Part shown: in pieces, positions 44,275 to 52,938 of the stretch | Layout: each line of letters starts with the position of its first letter | Numbering within the stretch: position 1 is the stretch's first letter | From: MED-G116 sp038107835 | GTDB lineage: Bacteria > Pseudomonadota > Alphaproteobacteria > Puniceispirillales > Puniceispirillaceae | DNA: 64,000 bases | Assembly (NCBI GenBank): GCA_038107835.1 | Contig: JAYNHH010000009.1 | Coordinates: 1-64,000, forward strand | Direction of reading: 5' to 3' | Position numbers and translations under genes: made by a program | Notes under the pieces: model-generated | What the model saw: only the letters and a program-made list of their open reading frames with translations | Database searches by the model: none | Told to the model about the DNA's origin: nothing

Positions 44275-45163
44275 TCCAACCGGTAAATTCATCCTGCGAA
44301 AGTTACGCCAGATTTTCATCTGGCCACTCGAGGCCGCGATCGTCTTTGTCATGTATTTTGCCGCCCGCCTGCTGCCAGTGTCGGCGGCAAGCTGGATCCT
44401 CGGTGCCTTTATGCGCCTCCTTGGGCCGCTGACGCCCTGGCATACAAGAGCAAGACGCAACTTGATAGCTGTAATGCCCGATCTGGACGATGCAGGTCAG
44501 AACAATGTCTTGAGGGCAATGTGGTGGAACATCGGGCGGGTGATTGGAGAATATCCCCACATTGCCGCACTGACACGCAGGGGCCGTGTTGAATTTGTCG
44601 GGCGGGAGAATCTGCAGGGGCTTACATCCGGCGGCTTCCTGATTGGCGCGCATATCGGTAATTGGGAAATCGGTCCCTATGCAGCAATCACCGCCGGCCA
44701 ACCTGTTGCGGCCATTTACCGGCCACTTAACAATCCCCTGCTTGGTGGGCTTCTGGAACGTCGGCAGGCAACCTATGGTGGTGATATCTATCGCAAGGGG
44801 CGTGAGGCCGCCCTTGGCATGGTCTCCGCACTGAAAAAGGGACAATTCATGTGCCTTCTGGTCGACCAGAAGCTGCGTGAGGGCATGGTGGTTCCCTTTT
44901 TTGGCCGGGATGCGACAACATCAATCAGCTACATCAAACTGGCGATCCGCAAGAAAGTGCCCGTGATGTACATGCATACCGAGCGGCTCGCAGGATGTAG
45001 ATTTCGTGTCACCATTTCGCCGCCCATTCCTCTTCCCGACGTCGATGATGACGCCAGCATTCTAAAGCTGGCAACAGAAATCAATGGCACATTGGAACAA
45101 TGGATCAGACAACGGCCCGACCAATGGTTCTGGCCACATCGCCGTTGGGGTAAAGATATCTAA
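44267..45163 (+). CDS. lpxL: lipid A acyltransferase (LpxL/HtrB family)
   Basis: A 298-residue membrane acyltransferase that adds secondary acyl chains to lipid A. It has an N-terminal helix (AAIVFVMYFAARLLP), the catalytic HxxxxE in IGAHIGNWEIGPYA, and LVDQKLREGMVVPFFGRDA further on. The C-terminal stretch RQRPDQWFWPHRRW is a family hallmark. It is last in the DUF374-waaA-lpxK-lpxL operon. Whether it transfers laurate or another chain is not visible. Confidence 0.92.
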   Translation: MADPTGKFILRKLRQIFIWPLEAAIVFVMYFAARLLPVSAASWILGAFMRLLGPLTPWHTRARRNLIAVMPDLDDAGQNNVLRAMWWNIGRVIGEYPHIAALTRRGRVEFVGRENLQGLTSGGFLIGAHIGNWEIGPYAAITAGQPVAAIYRPLNNPLLGGLLERRQATYGGDIYRKGREAALGMVSALKKGQFMCLLVDQKLREGMVVPFFGRDATTSISYIKLAIRKKVPVMYMHTERLAGCRFRVTISPPIPLPDVDDDASILKLATEINGTLEQWIRQRPDQWFWPHRRWGKDI

Positions 45164-45166
45164 CGG

Positions 45167-46645
45167 CTAGAACAGTCTGTCCTGACCATCATCCACCTTT
45201 GATTTTCGGGCAGGGTTCTGCGCCCTTGTTGGTGGCGCTTTGCGCGGCGTGGGTTCTGCACCCCCCGGATCGAGCAGCGCCTGTCGGCTGGCATCGGCAA
45301 AGCGTACGGTTACCATGGCACCCTCTGCCGCCTCTGCAGCCCGTTTGACCGGTGTGCCGGACCCGTCTGTCACCAGTGCAAACCCCCGTTCGAGAACACG
45401 CTCAAAGGAATTGGCCTGCAGCAGCTTTTCAAGGGCATCAAGCGACTGGGCGCGTTTCGCGAGTTGATGGTCCATCAGCTGCGCCAGCCGCTCCCCCTGC
45501 CTCGCAACCTCTGCACCGACCTCGGCAAGTCGGCGTTCTGGTGGCCGCAGCCTGCCGGCAAGACCGGCAAGACGCAACTCGCAGCCAGTCAGTTTCGTGT
45601 CGAGCGCATTGTTCAATCCGGCGATGGCAAGATCGAGCGCCTGACCCCGTCGGTTTATCACTTCAGCCGGGTCTAGCAGCGCCCGCGCCGAGGATCGCAA
45701 CAGCTCGCCCGCCATCTCGAGGCGGCGACTTACGGCACGTTGCAGCCGGGCCTGCCCCTCGTTTAATCTGGCCGCCAGTTCCACCTGAACCGGAACCGCC
45801 AATTCCGCAGCCGCAGTTGGTGTGGGCGCACGCAGATCGGACGCATAATCTATCAGGGTAGTGTCAGTCTCATGACCAATCGCGGAAATCACCGGAATGG
45901 TGCAATCGGCAACAGCCCGCACCACCGATTCCTCGTTGAATGCCCATAAATCCTCAAGTGATCCACCACCACGGGCAACAATCACAACATCCGGGCGCGG
46001 CAATGCCCCATCTGCCGGCATCGCATCAAATCCACGGATGGCGGCAGCAATTTGGGGTGCCGCATTCTGGCCTTGGACCAGAGTACCCCAGACCAGCACA
46101 TGCACGCCGAAACGATCATGCAGCCGGTGCAGGATGTCACGGATAACGGCTCCGGTTGGGCTCGTCACTACACCGATGACCGATGGCATCTGCGGCAGGG
46201 GTTTCTTGCGGTCGTCGGCAAACAACCCTTCTGCGGCGAGCCGGCGGCGCCGTTCCTCCAGCTGTTTGAGCAGCGCGCCCTCACCTGCGAGTTCCATCTG
46301 ACTGACAACAATCTGGTATTTCGACTGGCCGGGATAGATCGTCAGCTTGCCCGAACAGATCACCTCAAGACCCTCTTCGGGCTGAATGGCAAGATTGCCA
46401 GCCATCGTTTTCCAGCATACCGCCGCCAACGTCGAGCGTTCATCCTTCAATGTAAAATATAGATGGCCGGAGGGCGCGCGTGTCGGCCGTGAAATTTCAG
46501 CCCTTACACGCACATAGTCAAAGGCACCCTCAACCGTGGCCCTGAGGCGCGACGAAAGTTCGGAAATCGTGATGAAGGGCGCATTGCTCTGATCGCTCTG
46601 CGCCGACATGTTTTCATCAAAAGAAGCGGGTGTCTGGTCTTTCAT
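45167..46645 (-). CDS. xseA: exodeoxyribonuclease VII large subunit
   Basis: A 492-residue subunit of a single-strand-specific exonuclease. The N-terminal OB fold has FDYVRVRAEISRPTRAPSGH and LYFTLKDERSTLAAVCWK. The catalytic core has GVVTSPTGAVIRDILHR, VVIARGGGSLEDLWAFN and PVISAIGHETDTTLIDYASD. A coiled coil (about 270-400) follows. The stop lies three bases from the lpxL stop. The small subunit gene xseB is not in the window. Confidence 0.95.
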   Translation of the reverse strand: MKDQTPASFDENMSAQSDQSNAPFITISELSSRLRATVEGAFDYVRVRAEISRPTRAPSGHLYFTLKDERSTLAAVCWKTMAGNLAIQPEEGLEVICSGKLTIYPGQSKYQIVVSQMELAGEGALLKQLEERRRRLAAEGLFADDRKKPLPQMPSVIGVVTSPTGAVIRDILHRLHDRFGVHVLVWGTLVQGQNAAPQIAAAIRGFDAMPADGALPRPDVVIVARGGGSLEDLWAFNEESVVRAVADCTIPVISAIGHETDTTLIDYASDLRAPTPTAAAELAVPVQVELAARLNEGQARLQRAVSRRLEMAGELLRSSARALLDPAEVINRRGQALDLAIAGLNNALDTKLTGCELRLAGLAGRLRPPERRLAEVGAEVARQGERLAQLMDHQLAKRAQSLDALEKLLQANSFERVLERGFALVTDGSGTPVKRAAEAAEGAMVTVRFADASRQALLDPGGAEPTPRKAPPTRAQNPARKSKVDDGQDRLF

Positions 46646-46718
46646 AATGGCACCATACTATGCCATATTGCGCCAGCTGCAATAACTTAGACACCAACAT
46701 CCGGAACGGACGGGGATC

Positions 46719-47978
46719 ATGAAAATTCTTCTGGTAGGTAGCGGTGGGCGCGAGCATGCGCTTGCCTGGTCAATCTCGGCATCTGCACTTGTTGACGAGT
46801 TGGTGATCGCCCCCGGAAGCAATGCCATGACCGACTTTGGCAGATGCGTGCCGGTGGCTGCAGATGATGTCGAGGGGTTGACGGAACTGGCCATCAAGAT
46901 GGCCGCCGATCTGGTTGTCATCGGACCTGAAGTAACGCTTGTCCTTGGCCTTGCCGACAGGCTGGCGGACAACAACATTGCCGCCTTTGGTCCATCCCGG
47001 ATCGCGGCCCAGCTGGAGGGATCGAAGGCCTTTGCCCGCGAGGTCTGCCGGCGGCACAATATCCCACAGCCCGCCTTCGCTGTTGCCGATAATGTAGGTG
47101 ACGCCAAGCAACATATCGACGCCATGGGCGGGTTCTGTGTCGTCAAGGCCGACGGGCTTGCTGCGGGCAAGGGCGTCGTTGTTGCCGACACGGCTGAAGA
47201 AGCAAAGCAGGCGGCAACTGAAATGCTTGGCGGGCGATTTGGTGCCGCCAGCCAACAGGTGCTGATCGAGGAACGCATGACCGGACCCGAAGCCTCGCTT
47301 TTTGCGCTTGTCGACGGGGCCGATTGCCTGTTCATGGCCAGCGCACAGGACCATAAACGCGCCTTTGACCAGGATCAGGGTCCAAACACCGGTGGCATGG
47401 GCGCGATTTCACCCGCACCCCTTCTCGATGACGCGTTACGTGACCAGGTCATGGCAGAAATTGTTGAGCCACTGGCGCGCGGCATGGCCGAAGAGGGAAC
47501 GCCCTATCGCGGGGTGCTCTATGTCGGCCTGATGCTGACCGAGACAGGGCCAAAGGTCGTTGAGTTCAACTGCCGCTTTGGTGACCCGGAGGCACAGGTC
47601 ATCCTGCCACGGCTGAAAACTGATCTGGTCACGGCGATTCTGGCCGTCATTGAGGGCGGGCTTGGACATTTCTCCATGCGCTGGGACGAGCGCAGCGCCG
47701 TGACGGTAGTCATGGCTGCCAAGGGTTATCCCGGTGCCTATTCCAAAGGCAGTGAGATTCGCGGCCTGACAGGGGCTGCCGGGCGCGAGGACACGCTGAT
47801 TTTTCATGCGGGTACAATGATCACCACAGATGGCACTGTGCAGGCAAACGGAGGACGGGTGCTGGCTGTCACCGGCCTCGGGGCCGACGGCGCTTCAGCC
47901 CGCCAGACTGCCTATGACGCCATTGCCGATATTGACTGGCCTGATGGGTTTTTCCGGACAGATATCGCCAAAAGCTAG
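46719..47978 (+). CDS. purD: phosphoribosylamine-glycine ligase PurD
   Basis: A 419-residue ATP-grasp enzyme for the second step of purine synthesis. The N-terminal MKILLVGSGGREHALAWS is diagnostic. Other marks are GPEVTLVLGLADRL, KADGLAAGKGVVVADT, QDHKRAFDQDQGPNTGGMG and FNCRFGDPEAQVILPRL. It diverges from xseA across 73 bases, and its end overlaps the tadA end by four bases. Confidence 0.97.
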   Translation: MKILLVGSGGREHALAWSISASALVDELVIAPGSNAMTDFGRCVPVAADDVEGLTELAIKMAADLVVIGPEVTLVLGLADRLADNNIAAFGPSRIAAQLEGSKAFAREVCRRHNIPQPAFAVADNVGDAKQHIDAMGGFCVVKADGLAAGKGVVVADTAEEAKQAATEMLGGRFGAASQQVLIEERMTGPEASLFALVDGADCLFMASAQDHKRAFDQDQGPNTGGMGAISPAPLLDDALRDQVMAEIVEPLARGMAEEGTPYRGVLYVGLMLTETGPKVVEFNCRFGDPEAQVILPRLKTDLVTAILAVIEGGLGHFSMRWDERSAVTVVMAAKGYPGAYSKGSEIRGLTGAAGREDTLIFHAGTMITTDGTVQANGGRVLAVTGLGADGASARQTAYDAIADIDWPDGFFRTDIAKS

Positions 47979-48436
47979 CGCCGATCCCGAAAAAAGGCAC
48001 GCAGCAGGTCGGCGGCTGCAGCGGCCGACAGCCCACCATAGATTTCCGGTCGATGGTGGCAGCTTGGCTGATCAAAAAACCGAACGCCCGACTCCACCGC
48101 CCCAGCCTTTTCATCAAAGGCACCAAAATACACCCGTCGCAAACGTGCATGGGCAATCGCGCCTGCGCACATGGTGCATGGCTCCAGCGTCACCCAGAGA
48201 TCACAATCATCAAGACGGGATGTTTCCCGCACCCGCATGGCCTCGCTAATGACCAGCATTTCCGCATGATGAAGAGCGTTATCATCGCGCTTCATCCGGT
48301 TTTCTGCCATGGCAATCACCTTGCCATCAGACGTGGTGACAGCTGCTGCGACCGGCACCTCACCAGCCTCCGCCGCCGCCTTTGCATGCGCCAGCAGAGT
48401 GAGCATCATTCCATCGGCTTTGATTGTCTGGTCCAT
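47975..48436 (-). CDS. tadA: tRNA-specific adenosine deaminase TadA
   Basis: A 153-residue zinc deaminase that converts A34 to inosine in tRNA-Arg. The catalytic HAE is at residues 57-59 (NALHHAEMLVISEA), and the zinc cysteines are in LEPCTMCAGAIAHARL. These are the CMP/dCMP deaminase marks, and YFGAFDEKAGAVESG fits TadA in particular. Its stop overlaps that of purD on the other strand. It diverges from the rluB-type gene, the usual order around rluB in alphaproteobacteria. Confidence 0.92.
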   Translation of the reverse strand: MDQTIKADGMMLTLLAHAKAAAEAGEVPVAAAVTTSDGKVIAMAENRMKRDDNALHHAEMLVISEAMRVRETSRLDDCDLWVTLEPCTMCAGAIAHARLRRVYFGAFDEKAGAVESGVRFFDQPSCHHRPEIYGGLSAAAAADLLRAFFRDRR

Positions 48437-48554
48437 TTTGCTGTTCCTGCCACCGCCACCATCGGTGGGTAAAGCTCCGTTTGATGCCTGTCTTACTTCT
48501 ATAGACAGACGATTGGAATTTGCAAAGCCACGCGATTGCGATTACACCAGCGGC

Positions 48555-49469
48555 ATGACAAAGGATCAGAATTTTTCATTGGACAAATCAGCGCCCAGTG
48601 AACGTATCGCCAAACGCATCGCAAGGGCCGGACTCTGTTCGCGCCGCGAGGCTGAGGCACGGATTGCCGATGGCCGTGTCAGTGTCAATGGCAAAACCAT
48701 CACCAGCCCGGCCCTGAATGTGAGTTCGAGTGACAGGATCATCATCGACGGTAAACCGCTGCCAGCACGCGAACCCGCCAAGCTTTGGCGTTACTACAAG
48801 CCGCGCGGCCTTGTGGTGAGCGCACGCGACGAAAAGAACCGGGAAACCATTTTTGACAGGCTGCCATCGAATCTGCCTCGTCTGATCAGTGTCGGTCGAT
48901 TGGACATGGACTCTGAGGGTCTGCTCCTGCTGACCAACGATGGTGATCTGGCCCGACATTTGGAATTGCCGGCGACAGGTTGGAGCCGCAAATACCGGGT
49001 CCGGGTTCAAGGGCAGGTTGACGAGGCCAGTCTTGGCCCACTTGCCAACGGCGTGACAATCGATGGTGTGCGGTATGGCAGTGTCCTCGCCACCCTCGAC
49101 AGGCAAATGCCCAGCAATGCGTGGCTGACCATTGCCATACGCGAGGGCAAGAACCGTGAAGTCAGGCGGATCATGGAACATCTTGGCCACAGGGTTGGAC
49201 GCCTGATCCGCATATCCTACGGCCCGTTTCAACTTGGCGAGCTCACCGAAGGCGGCATTGAGCCAGTCAAATCACGGGTTCTGGCTGACCAGTTGGGCAT
49301 TACGGGCGGTGAGCCAGACAGCGCGAATGATGCCAAGCCAAAGCTGAGAGCCAAAGCAAAACCCAAAAGCCACCGGGGTGGCGCTGGCAGGCCAGCAGTA
49401 AAAAGAGGACAGAATGCGGATCATCGGGGGCCGACATCGCGGCGCAAAACTGGCGGACGTCGCCGGTAA
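48555..49469 (+). CDS. rluB: RluB-type rRNA pseudouridine synthase
   Basis: A 304-residue pseudouridine synthase acting on 23S rRNA. The N-terminal S4 domain (about residues 15-65) has RIARAGLCSRREAEARIADG. The catalytic Asp is in SVGRLDMDSEGLLLLTND. REGKNREVRRIMEHLG follows. The tail of about 50 residues is Lys-, Arg- and Pro-rich. The frame is open upstream in antisense to tadA; the ATG at 48555 is set by homology. The last 56 bases overlap rsmD in another frame, an unusually long overlap that falls in the basic tail. RluB versus RluE/RsuA identity is judged from the tail and S4 domain. Confidence 0.9.
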   Translation: MTKDQNFSLDKSAPSERIAKRIARAGLCSRREAEARIADGRVSVNGKTITSPALNVSSSDRIIIDGKPLPAREPAKLWRYYKPRGLVVSARDEKNRETIFDRLPSNLPRLISVGRLDMDSEGLLLLTNDGDLARHLELPATGWSRKYRVRVQGQVDEASLGPLANGVTIDGVRYGSVLATLDRQMPSNAWLTIAIREGKNREVRRIMEHLGHRVGRLIRISYGPFQLGELTEGGIEPVKSRVLADQLGITGGEPDSANDAKPKLRAKAKPKSHRGGAGRPAVKRGQNADHRGPTSRRKTGGRRR

Positions 49470-49977
49470 CAAAACACGACCGACCGCTGATCGTGTCCGC
49501 GAGTCGATCTTCAACATTCTTGCCGGAGGGCGGTACGGGACGCCCCTGGTCAATGGCATTGTGGTTGATCTGTTTGCCGGAACCGGGGCAATCGGCTTGG
49601 AAGCGCTGTCACGAGGCGCTGCCAGGGCCAATTTTGTTGAAAACGACCCTGCGGCATTGGCTATTGTGAGAGAGAATATTCACAAATTGCAGCGCATGGA
49701 TGATTGCCAGGTCATCGCAGGCGATGCCACCCGGCTGGTAAACTGGCGGGGTAATCCTGCCAATCTCGTCTTTGCCGATGCCCCCTATGGTACAGGTGAC
49801 GCGTTGCAGGCCGTTGCCAACCTAAACGCCATTGGCGCCCTGCTGCCAGAGAGCATTGCAGTGATCGAGACTGGCAGGCAGGAAGAGCTTGATCCAGACA
49901 TCCTTGCCACGACCAGTCTCAAACGCATTGACAGCAGACATTATGGCAAGGCGGCGGTTCATTTTCTGACGAGCTGA
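49414..49977 (+). CDS. rsmD: 16S rRNA (guanine966-N2)-methyltransferase RsmD
   Basis: A 187-residue methyltransferase. The N-terminus MRIIGGRHRGAKLADVAG, then TRPTADRVRESIFNIL and VVDLFAGTGAIGLEALSRGA, is typical of RsmD. The catalytic motif IV, usually DPPY, reads DAPYGTGD here, so the second residue is Ala. Asp and Tyr are retained. AGAGGA lies ahead of the ATG, inside the rluB coding region. It converges with mutL after nine bases. Confidence 0.93.
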   Translation: MRIIGGRHRGAKLADVAGNKTRPTADRVRESIFNILAGGRYGTPLVNGIVVDLFAGTGAIGLEALSRGAARANFVENDPAALAIVRENIHKLQRMDDCQVIAGDATRLVNWRGNPANLVFADAPYGTGDALQAVANLNAIGALLPESIAVIETGRQEELDPDILATTSLKRIDSRHYGKAAVHFLTS

Positions 49978-49986
49978 TAAGGGTTG

Positions 49987-51864
49987 TCACCTGCGGCCAA
50001 ACAGATTTTCGATATCGGCAAGCGATAGCCTGACCCAGGTGGGACGGCCGTGGTTGCACTGGCCTGACCGGGGTGTGATTTCCATCTCGCGCAAAAGCGC
50101 ATTCATCTCATCTGCATTCAGCACCCGTCCGGCGCGCACCGACCCATGACACGAAAGCGTAGCCAGCACGTGGTTCAACCGATCCTCAAGGCTGGTGCTG
50201 CCACCAAGCTCCACAAGCTCCTCAGCAATATCACCAACCAATTGTTTGGCATCGGGATTACCAAGCAGTGCCGGGATGGTTCGCACAATAACCGCGCCCT
50301 CACCGAATCCCTCTATTTCCAGCCCAAGCCGGGAAAGCGTTTCACCCATCTCGAGCAAGGCTTGCCGTCGATCATCACCCAACTCGACAATTTCCGGCAG
50401 CAGCAGGGCTTGCGCGCTGACACCTGCCTCGGCAAGGGCGGCTTTCATTCGTTCCATGACAAGCCGTTCATGGGCGGCATGTTGGTCAATTATTGTCAGG
50501 CCGTCTTCGGTTTCTGCGACAATATAGGTTTTATGAAGCTGCGCCTTGGCCGCACCCAGAAGCGTCTCACGGACTGCCGCCATCGCGCTCGCATCGGTGG
50601 CGGTTTGATCCGGTCCTGCGGGACGGGCGGCGGGTGGAGCATCACCCATGAGATGAGGATCCTGCGGCACCGGAGACTGCCAGACTTCACCGATTTGGCG
50701 TTGCGATGCCGACGGCAAAAATTCATAAGGCGGGCGTGACGGTGGCGCTGAAAAATGGGCTGGACCAGAGCGGGATGCGCCACCTGAAAAACGGGCCAGC
50801 GCAGCTGTTCCCCCCTCCGATGTCGCTCTGACACCATCGGCGGCCAATTGCGCACCAATGGCGCCAACAAGAAGCGAGCGCACGCCAGCGGCATCACGGA
50901 ACCGAACCTCAGCCTTTGCCGGATGAACGTTCACGTCAAGATCAGCCGCCGGCACCGTCAGGAAGAGTGCCGCCATCGGATGACGGCCACGCGGCAGCGT
51001 GTCACCATAGCCAGCGCGAATGGCACCCAGAAGCGAGCGATCATGGATGGGTCTGCCATTGACGAACAGATAAATCTGCACCGGTGTCGGCCGATTCATC
51101 GTCGGCAGACCAATCATCCCCTCCAGCCTGATCTGGTGACGTTTCGCGTTGATGATGGCTGCCTCGTCAGTAAAGGCACGACCAATTATTGCCGAGAGAC
51201 GGTGCTGGCGAGCCGTGTTTTCAGAAGATTGATTACCCACGTCAATCAATGGTGTGCTGGCGTTCACATCGAGAAGGGTGCGGCCATCATTGACCAGTTG
51301 GAAAGCAACAGCAGGCCAGGCCATGGCAAGCCGCCTCACAACGTCGAGGCATTGTCCCTGCTCGGTGCGGTCAGTCTTCAGAAATTTAAGCCGCGCAGGC
51401 ACCGATTTGAACAATTGTGTTACCGAAATCAGACTGCCCGTCTGCAATGCAGCGGGTTCAGGGCCATTGATCCTGCCGACATTGACCTCCAGACGCCAGG
51501 CGTGCGGCATGCCAGCCATTACCGAAGTCAATTTCAGATGTGACACTGCCCCGATTGATGGCAGGGCTTCTCCGCGAAAACCAAGTGATCCAATGTGGTT
51601 CAGATTGTCATTGGGGAGTTTTGAGGTGGCATGGCGCTGGATCGCAAGCAGCATATCATCGGGTGTCATCCCATGACCATCATCAGCGACCGTCAATTCA
51701 TCAATGCCGCCACGGCGCAGGGTGATGCTGATCTTGCCAGCACCAGCATCAAGCGCGTTTTCAACAAGTTCACGCAGGGCGCTTGCCGGCCGCTCAATCA
51801 CCTCACCAGCGGCGATCTGGTTAACAAGCCCGTCCGGGAGTTGCCGGATCACGGCCATGATCAC
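49987..51864 (-). CDS. mutL: DNA mismatch repair protein MutL
   Basis: A 625-residue mismatch repair ATPase. The N-terminal GHKL domain has ELVENALDAGAGKISI, VADDGHGM and SLGFRGEALPSIG. A proline-rich linker (about 370-430) leads to the C-terminal domain, which holds the endonuclease motif DQHAAHERLVME (DQHA-x2-E-x4-E), and later TLSCHGSVRAG and QCNHGRPTW. This predicts a nicking MutL, as in bacteria lacking MutH. Two ATGs lie at the start (MIM), and the second would fit as well. Confidence 0.96.
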   Translation of the reverse strand: MIMAVIRQLPDGLVNQIAAGEVIERPASALRELVENALDAGAGKISITLRRGGIDELTVADDGHGMTPDDMLLAIQRHATSKLPNDNLNHIGSLGFRGEALPSIGAVSHLKLTSVMAGMPHAWRLEVNVGRINGPEPAALQTGSLISVTQLFKSVPARLKFLKTDRTEQGQCLDVVRRLAMAWPAVAFQLVNDGRTLLDVNASTPLIDVGNQSSENTARQHRLSAIIGRAFTDEAAIINAKRHQIRLEGMIGLPTMNRPTPVQIYLFVNGRPIHDRSLLGAIRAGYGDTLPRGRHPMAALFLTVPAADLDVNVHPAKAEVRFRDAAGVRSLLVGAIGAQLAADGVRATSEGGTAALARFSGGASRSGPAHFSAPPSRPPYEFLPSASQRQIGEVWQSPVPQDPHLMGDAPPAARPAGPDQTATDASAMAAVRETLLGAAKAQLHKTYIVAETEDGLTIIDQHAAHERLVMERMKAALAEAGVSAQALLLPEIVELGDDRRQALLEMGETLSRLGLEIEGFGEGAVIVRTIPALLGNPDAKQLVGDIAEELVELGGSTSLEDRLNHVLATLSCHGSVRAGRVLNADEMNALLREMEITPRSGQCNHGRPTWVRLSLADIENLFGRR

Positions 51865-51868
51865 CTCG

Positions 51869-52414
51869 TCATTTAATGATTAAGGTCTCGCCGCTAGCCT
51901 CATCCGTGGCGAGAATATCACCATCGGTTGGAAGCAATCCCTCACGCAAATTTTTGCGAATGCGCTGGTCTTCTGCAACCTTGTCCAATATCGGGCCGAT
52001 ATCCGGCAGTCCACCAAAGACAATTTGGGCTGGCACCCGACGCTCGAGCTGAATGCCGTAGGTTTCCTCGTCCACCCGTTCGCGGATATTGTCAGGAACC
52101 GATGCAAAGTCAAAGAGCGCGTCATACCCCGTTGCATCAGCATTTCCCGACCCAAGTGACTTGCCGGCAAGGGTCAGAGAATCCTGTGCGGCGGTCTCCT
52201 CTTCCTCGCGGATATCATCGGGTGTGTTGGCAAAGCCCGGTGGCAGCGAGAGCGGCGGGCGAACAACAACCTCAAATTCGTCAGGCGAAGATTTCTTGGA
52301 ACCGATTGCCCGCTGAAAATCGGAACAAGCCGCGATGCCGGATGCGATAACAGCCAACATGGTGAACTGCAGCACTCGCCGTATCGGCTTCTGGTTGGTT
52401 TCGCTAGACTTCAT
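51869..52414 (-). CDS. DUF3035 lipoprotein
   Basis: A 181-residue protein with a lipobox ASGIAAC (lipidated Cys near residue 30) and the DUF3035 hallmark DEFEVVVRPPLSLPPGF. The C-terminal half is polar and probably partly disordered. The ATG at 52414 overlaps the lspA stop by four bases, which supports this start over the one at 52456. DUF3035 proteins occur near lspA and ileS in alphaproteobacteria; their function is not known. LspA, encoded just upstream, would process this lipoprotein's signal. Confidence 0.88.
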   Translation of the reverse strand: MKSSETNQKPIRRVLQFTMLAVIASGIAACSDFQRAIGSKKSSPDEFEVVVRPPLSLPPGFANTPDDIREEEETAAQDSLTLAGKSLGSGNADATGYDALFDFASVPDNIRERVDEETYGIQLERRVPAQIVFGGLPDIGPILDKVAEDQRIRKNLREGLLPTDGDILATDEASGETLIIK

Positions 52415-52938
52415 TCCTGACCGGTCTCCTGCCCAAAGAAAATCGAGTATGCCCACAAGGCTGCGCCCACCGTTATTGCCGCATCGGCGACATTAAAGGC
52501 AGGCCAATGCCATGTTTGAACGTAGACATCTATAAAATCAACAACTTTACCAAAACGCAACCTATCTATCGCATTTCCGATCGCCCCACCCGAAATCAAG
52601 CCGGCAGCGATCTGCTGCACATGATCAAGGCGGCTGGCCTGCCAGAAAAACCACCCGACCACGGCAAAGGCAAGTAATGTCAGCCCCGCGCGAACAACTT
52701 GTCCTCCATCAGCGAGCATGCCAAAGCTGATACCCGGGTTCCATACGGGAACAAAATTGAGAAAAGGCATAACCGGATGGATCCGCGGGGCGGCAAAAAT
52801 CCAGTTGAGCATGAATTGTTTTGAAGCCTGGTCAAGTACCAGGACAAAGACCAGCAAAATCGCCACGAGCCGCGCAGCAGGACCCGTCAGATGGGCGCCA
52901 AGGCCGGAATGGTCGGTGTGCTGGCCCTCAGTTTTCAT
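52411..52938 (-). CDS. lspA: lipoprotein signal peptidase LspA
   Basis: A 175-residue inner-membrane aspartic peptidase that removes lipoprotein signal peptides. It has four helices. The catalytic aspartates lie in GAIGNAIDRLRFGKVVDFID and FNVADAAITVG. LVLDQASKQFML near the N-terminus and VWNPGISFGML are also family marks. The ATG at 52938 overlaps the ileS stop by four bases, which fixes it over the upstream ATG at 52965. It sits in the ileS-lspA-DUF3035 chain. Confidence 0.95.
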   Translation of the reverse strand: MKTEGQHTDHSGLGAHLTGPAARLVAILLVFVLVLDQASKQFMLNWIFAAPRIHPVMPFLNFVPVWNPGISFGMLADGGQVVRAGLTLLAFAVVGWFFWQASRLDHVQQIAAGLISGGAIGNAIDRLRFGKVVDFIDVYVQTWHWPAFNVADAAITVGAALWAYSIFFGQETGQE

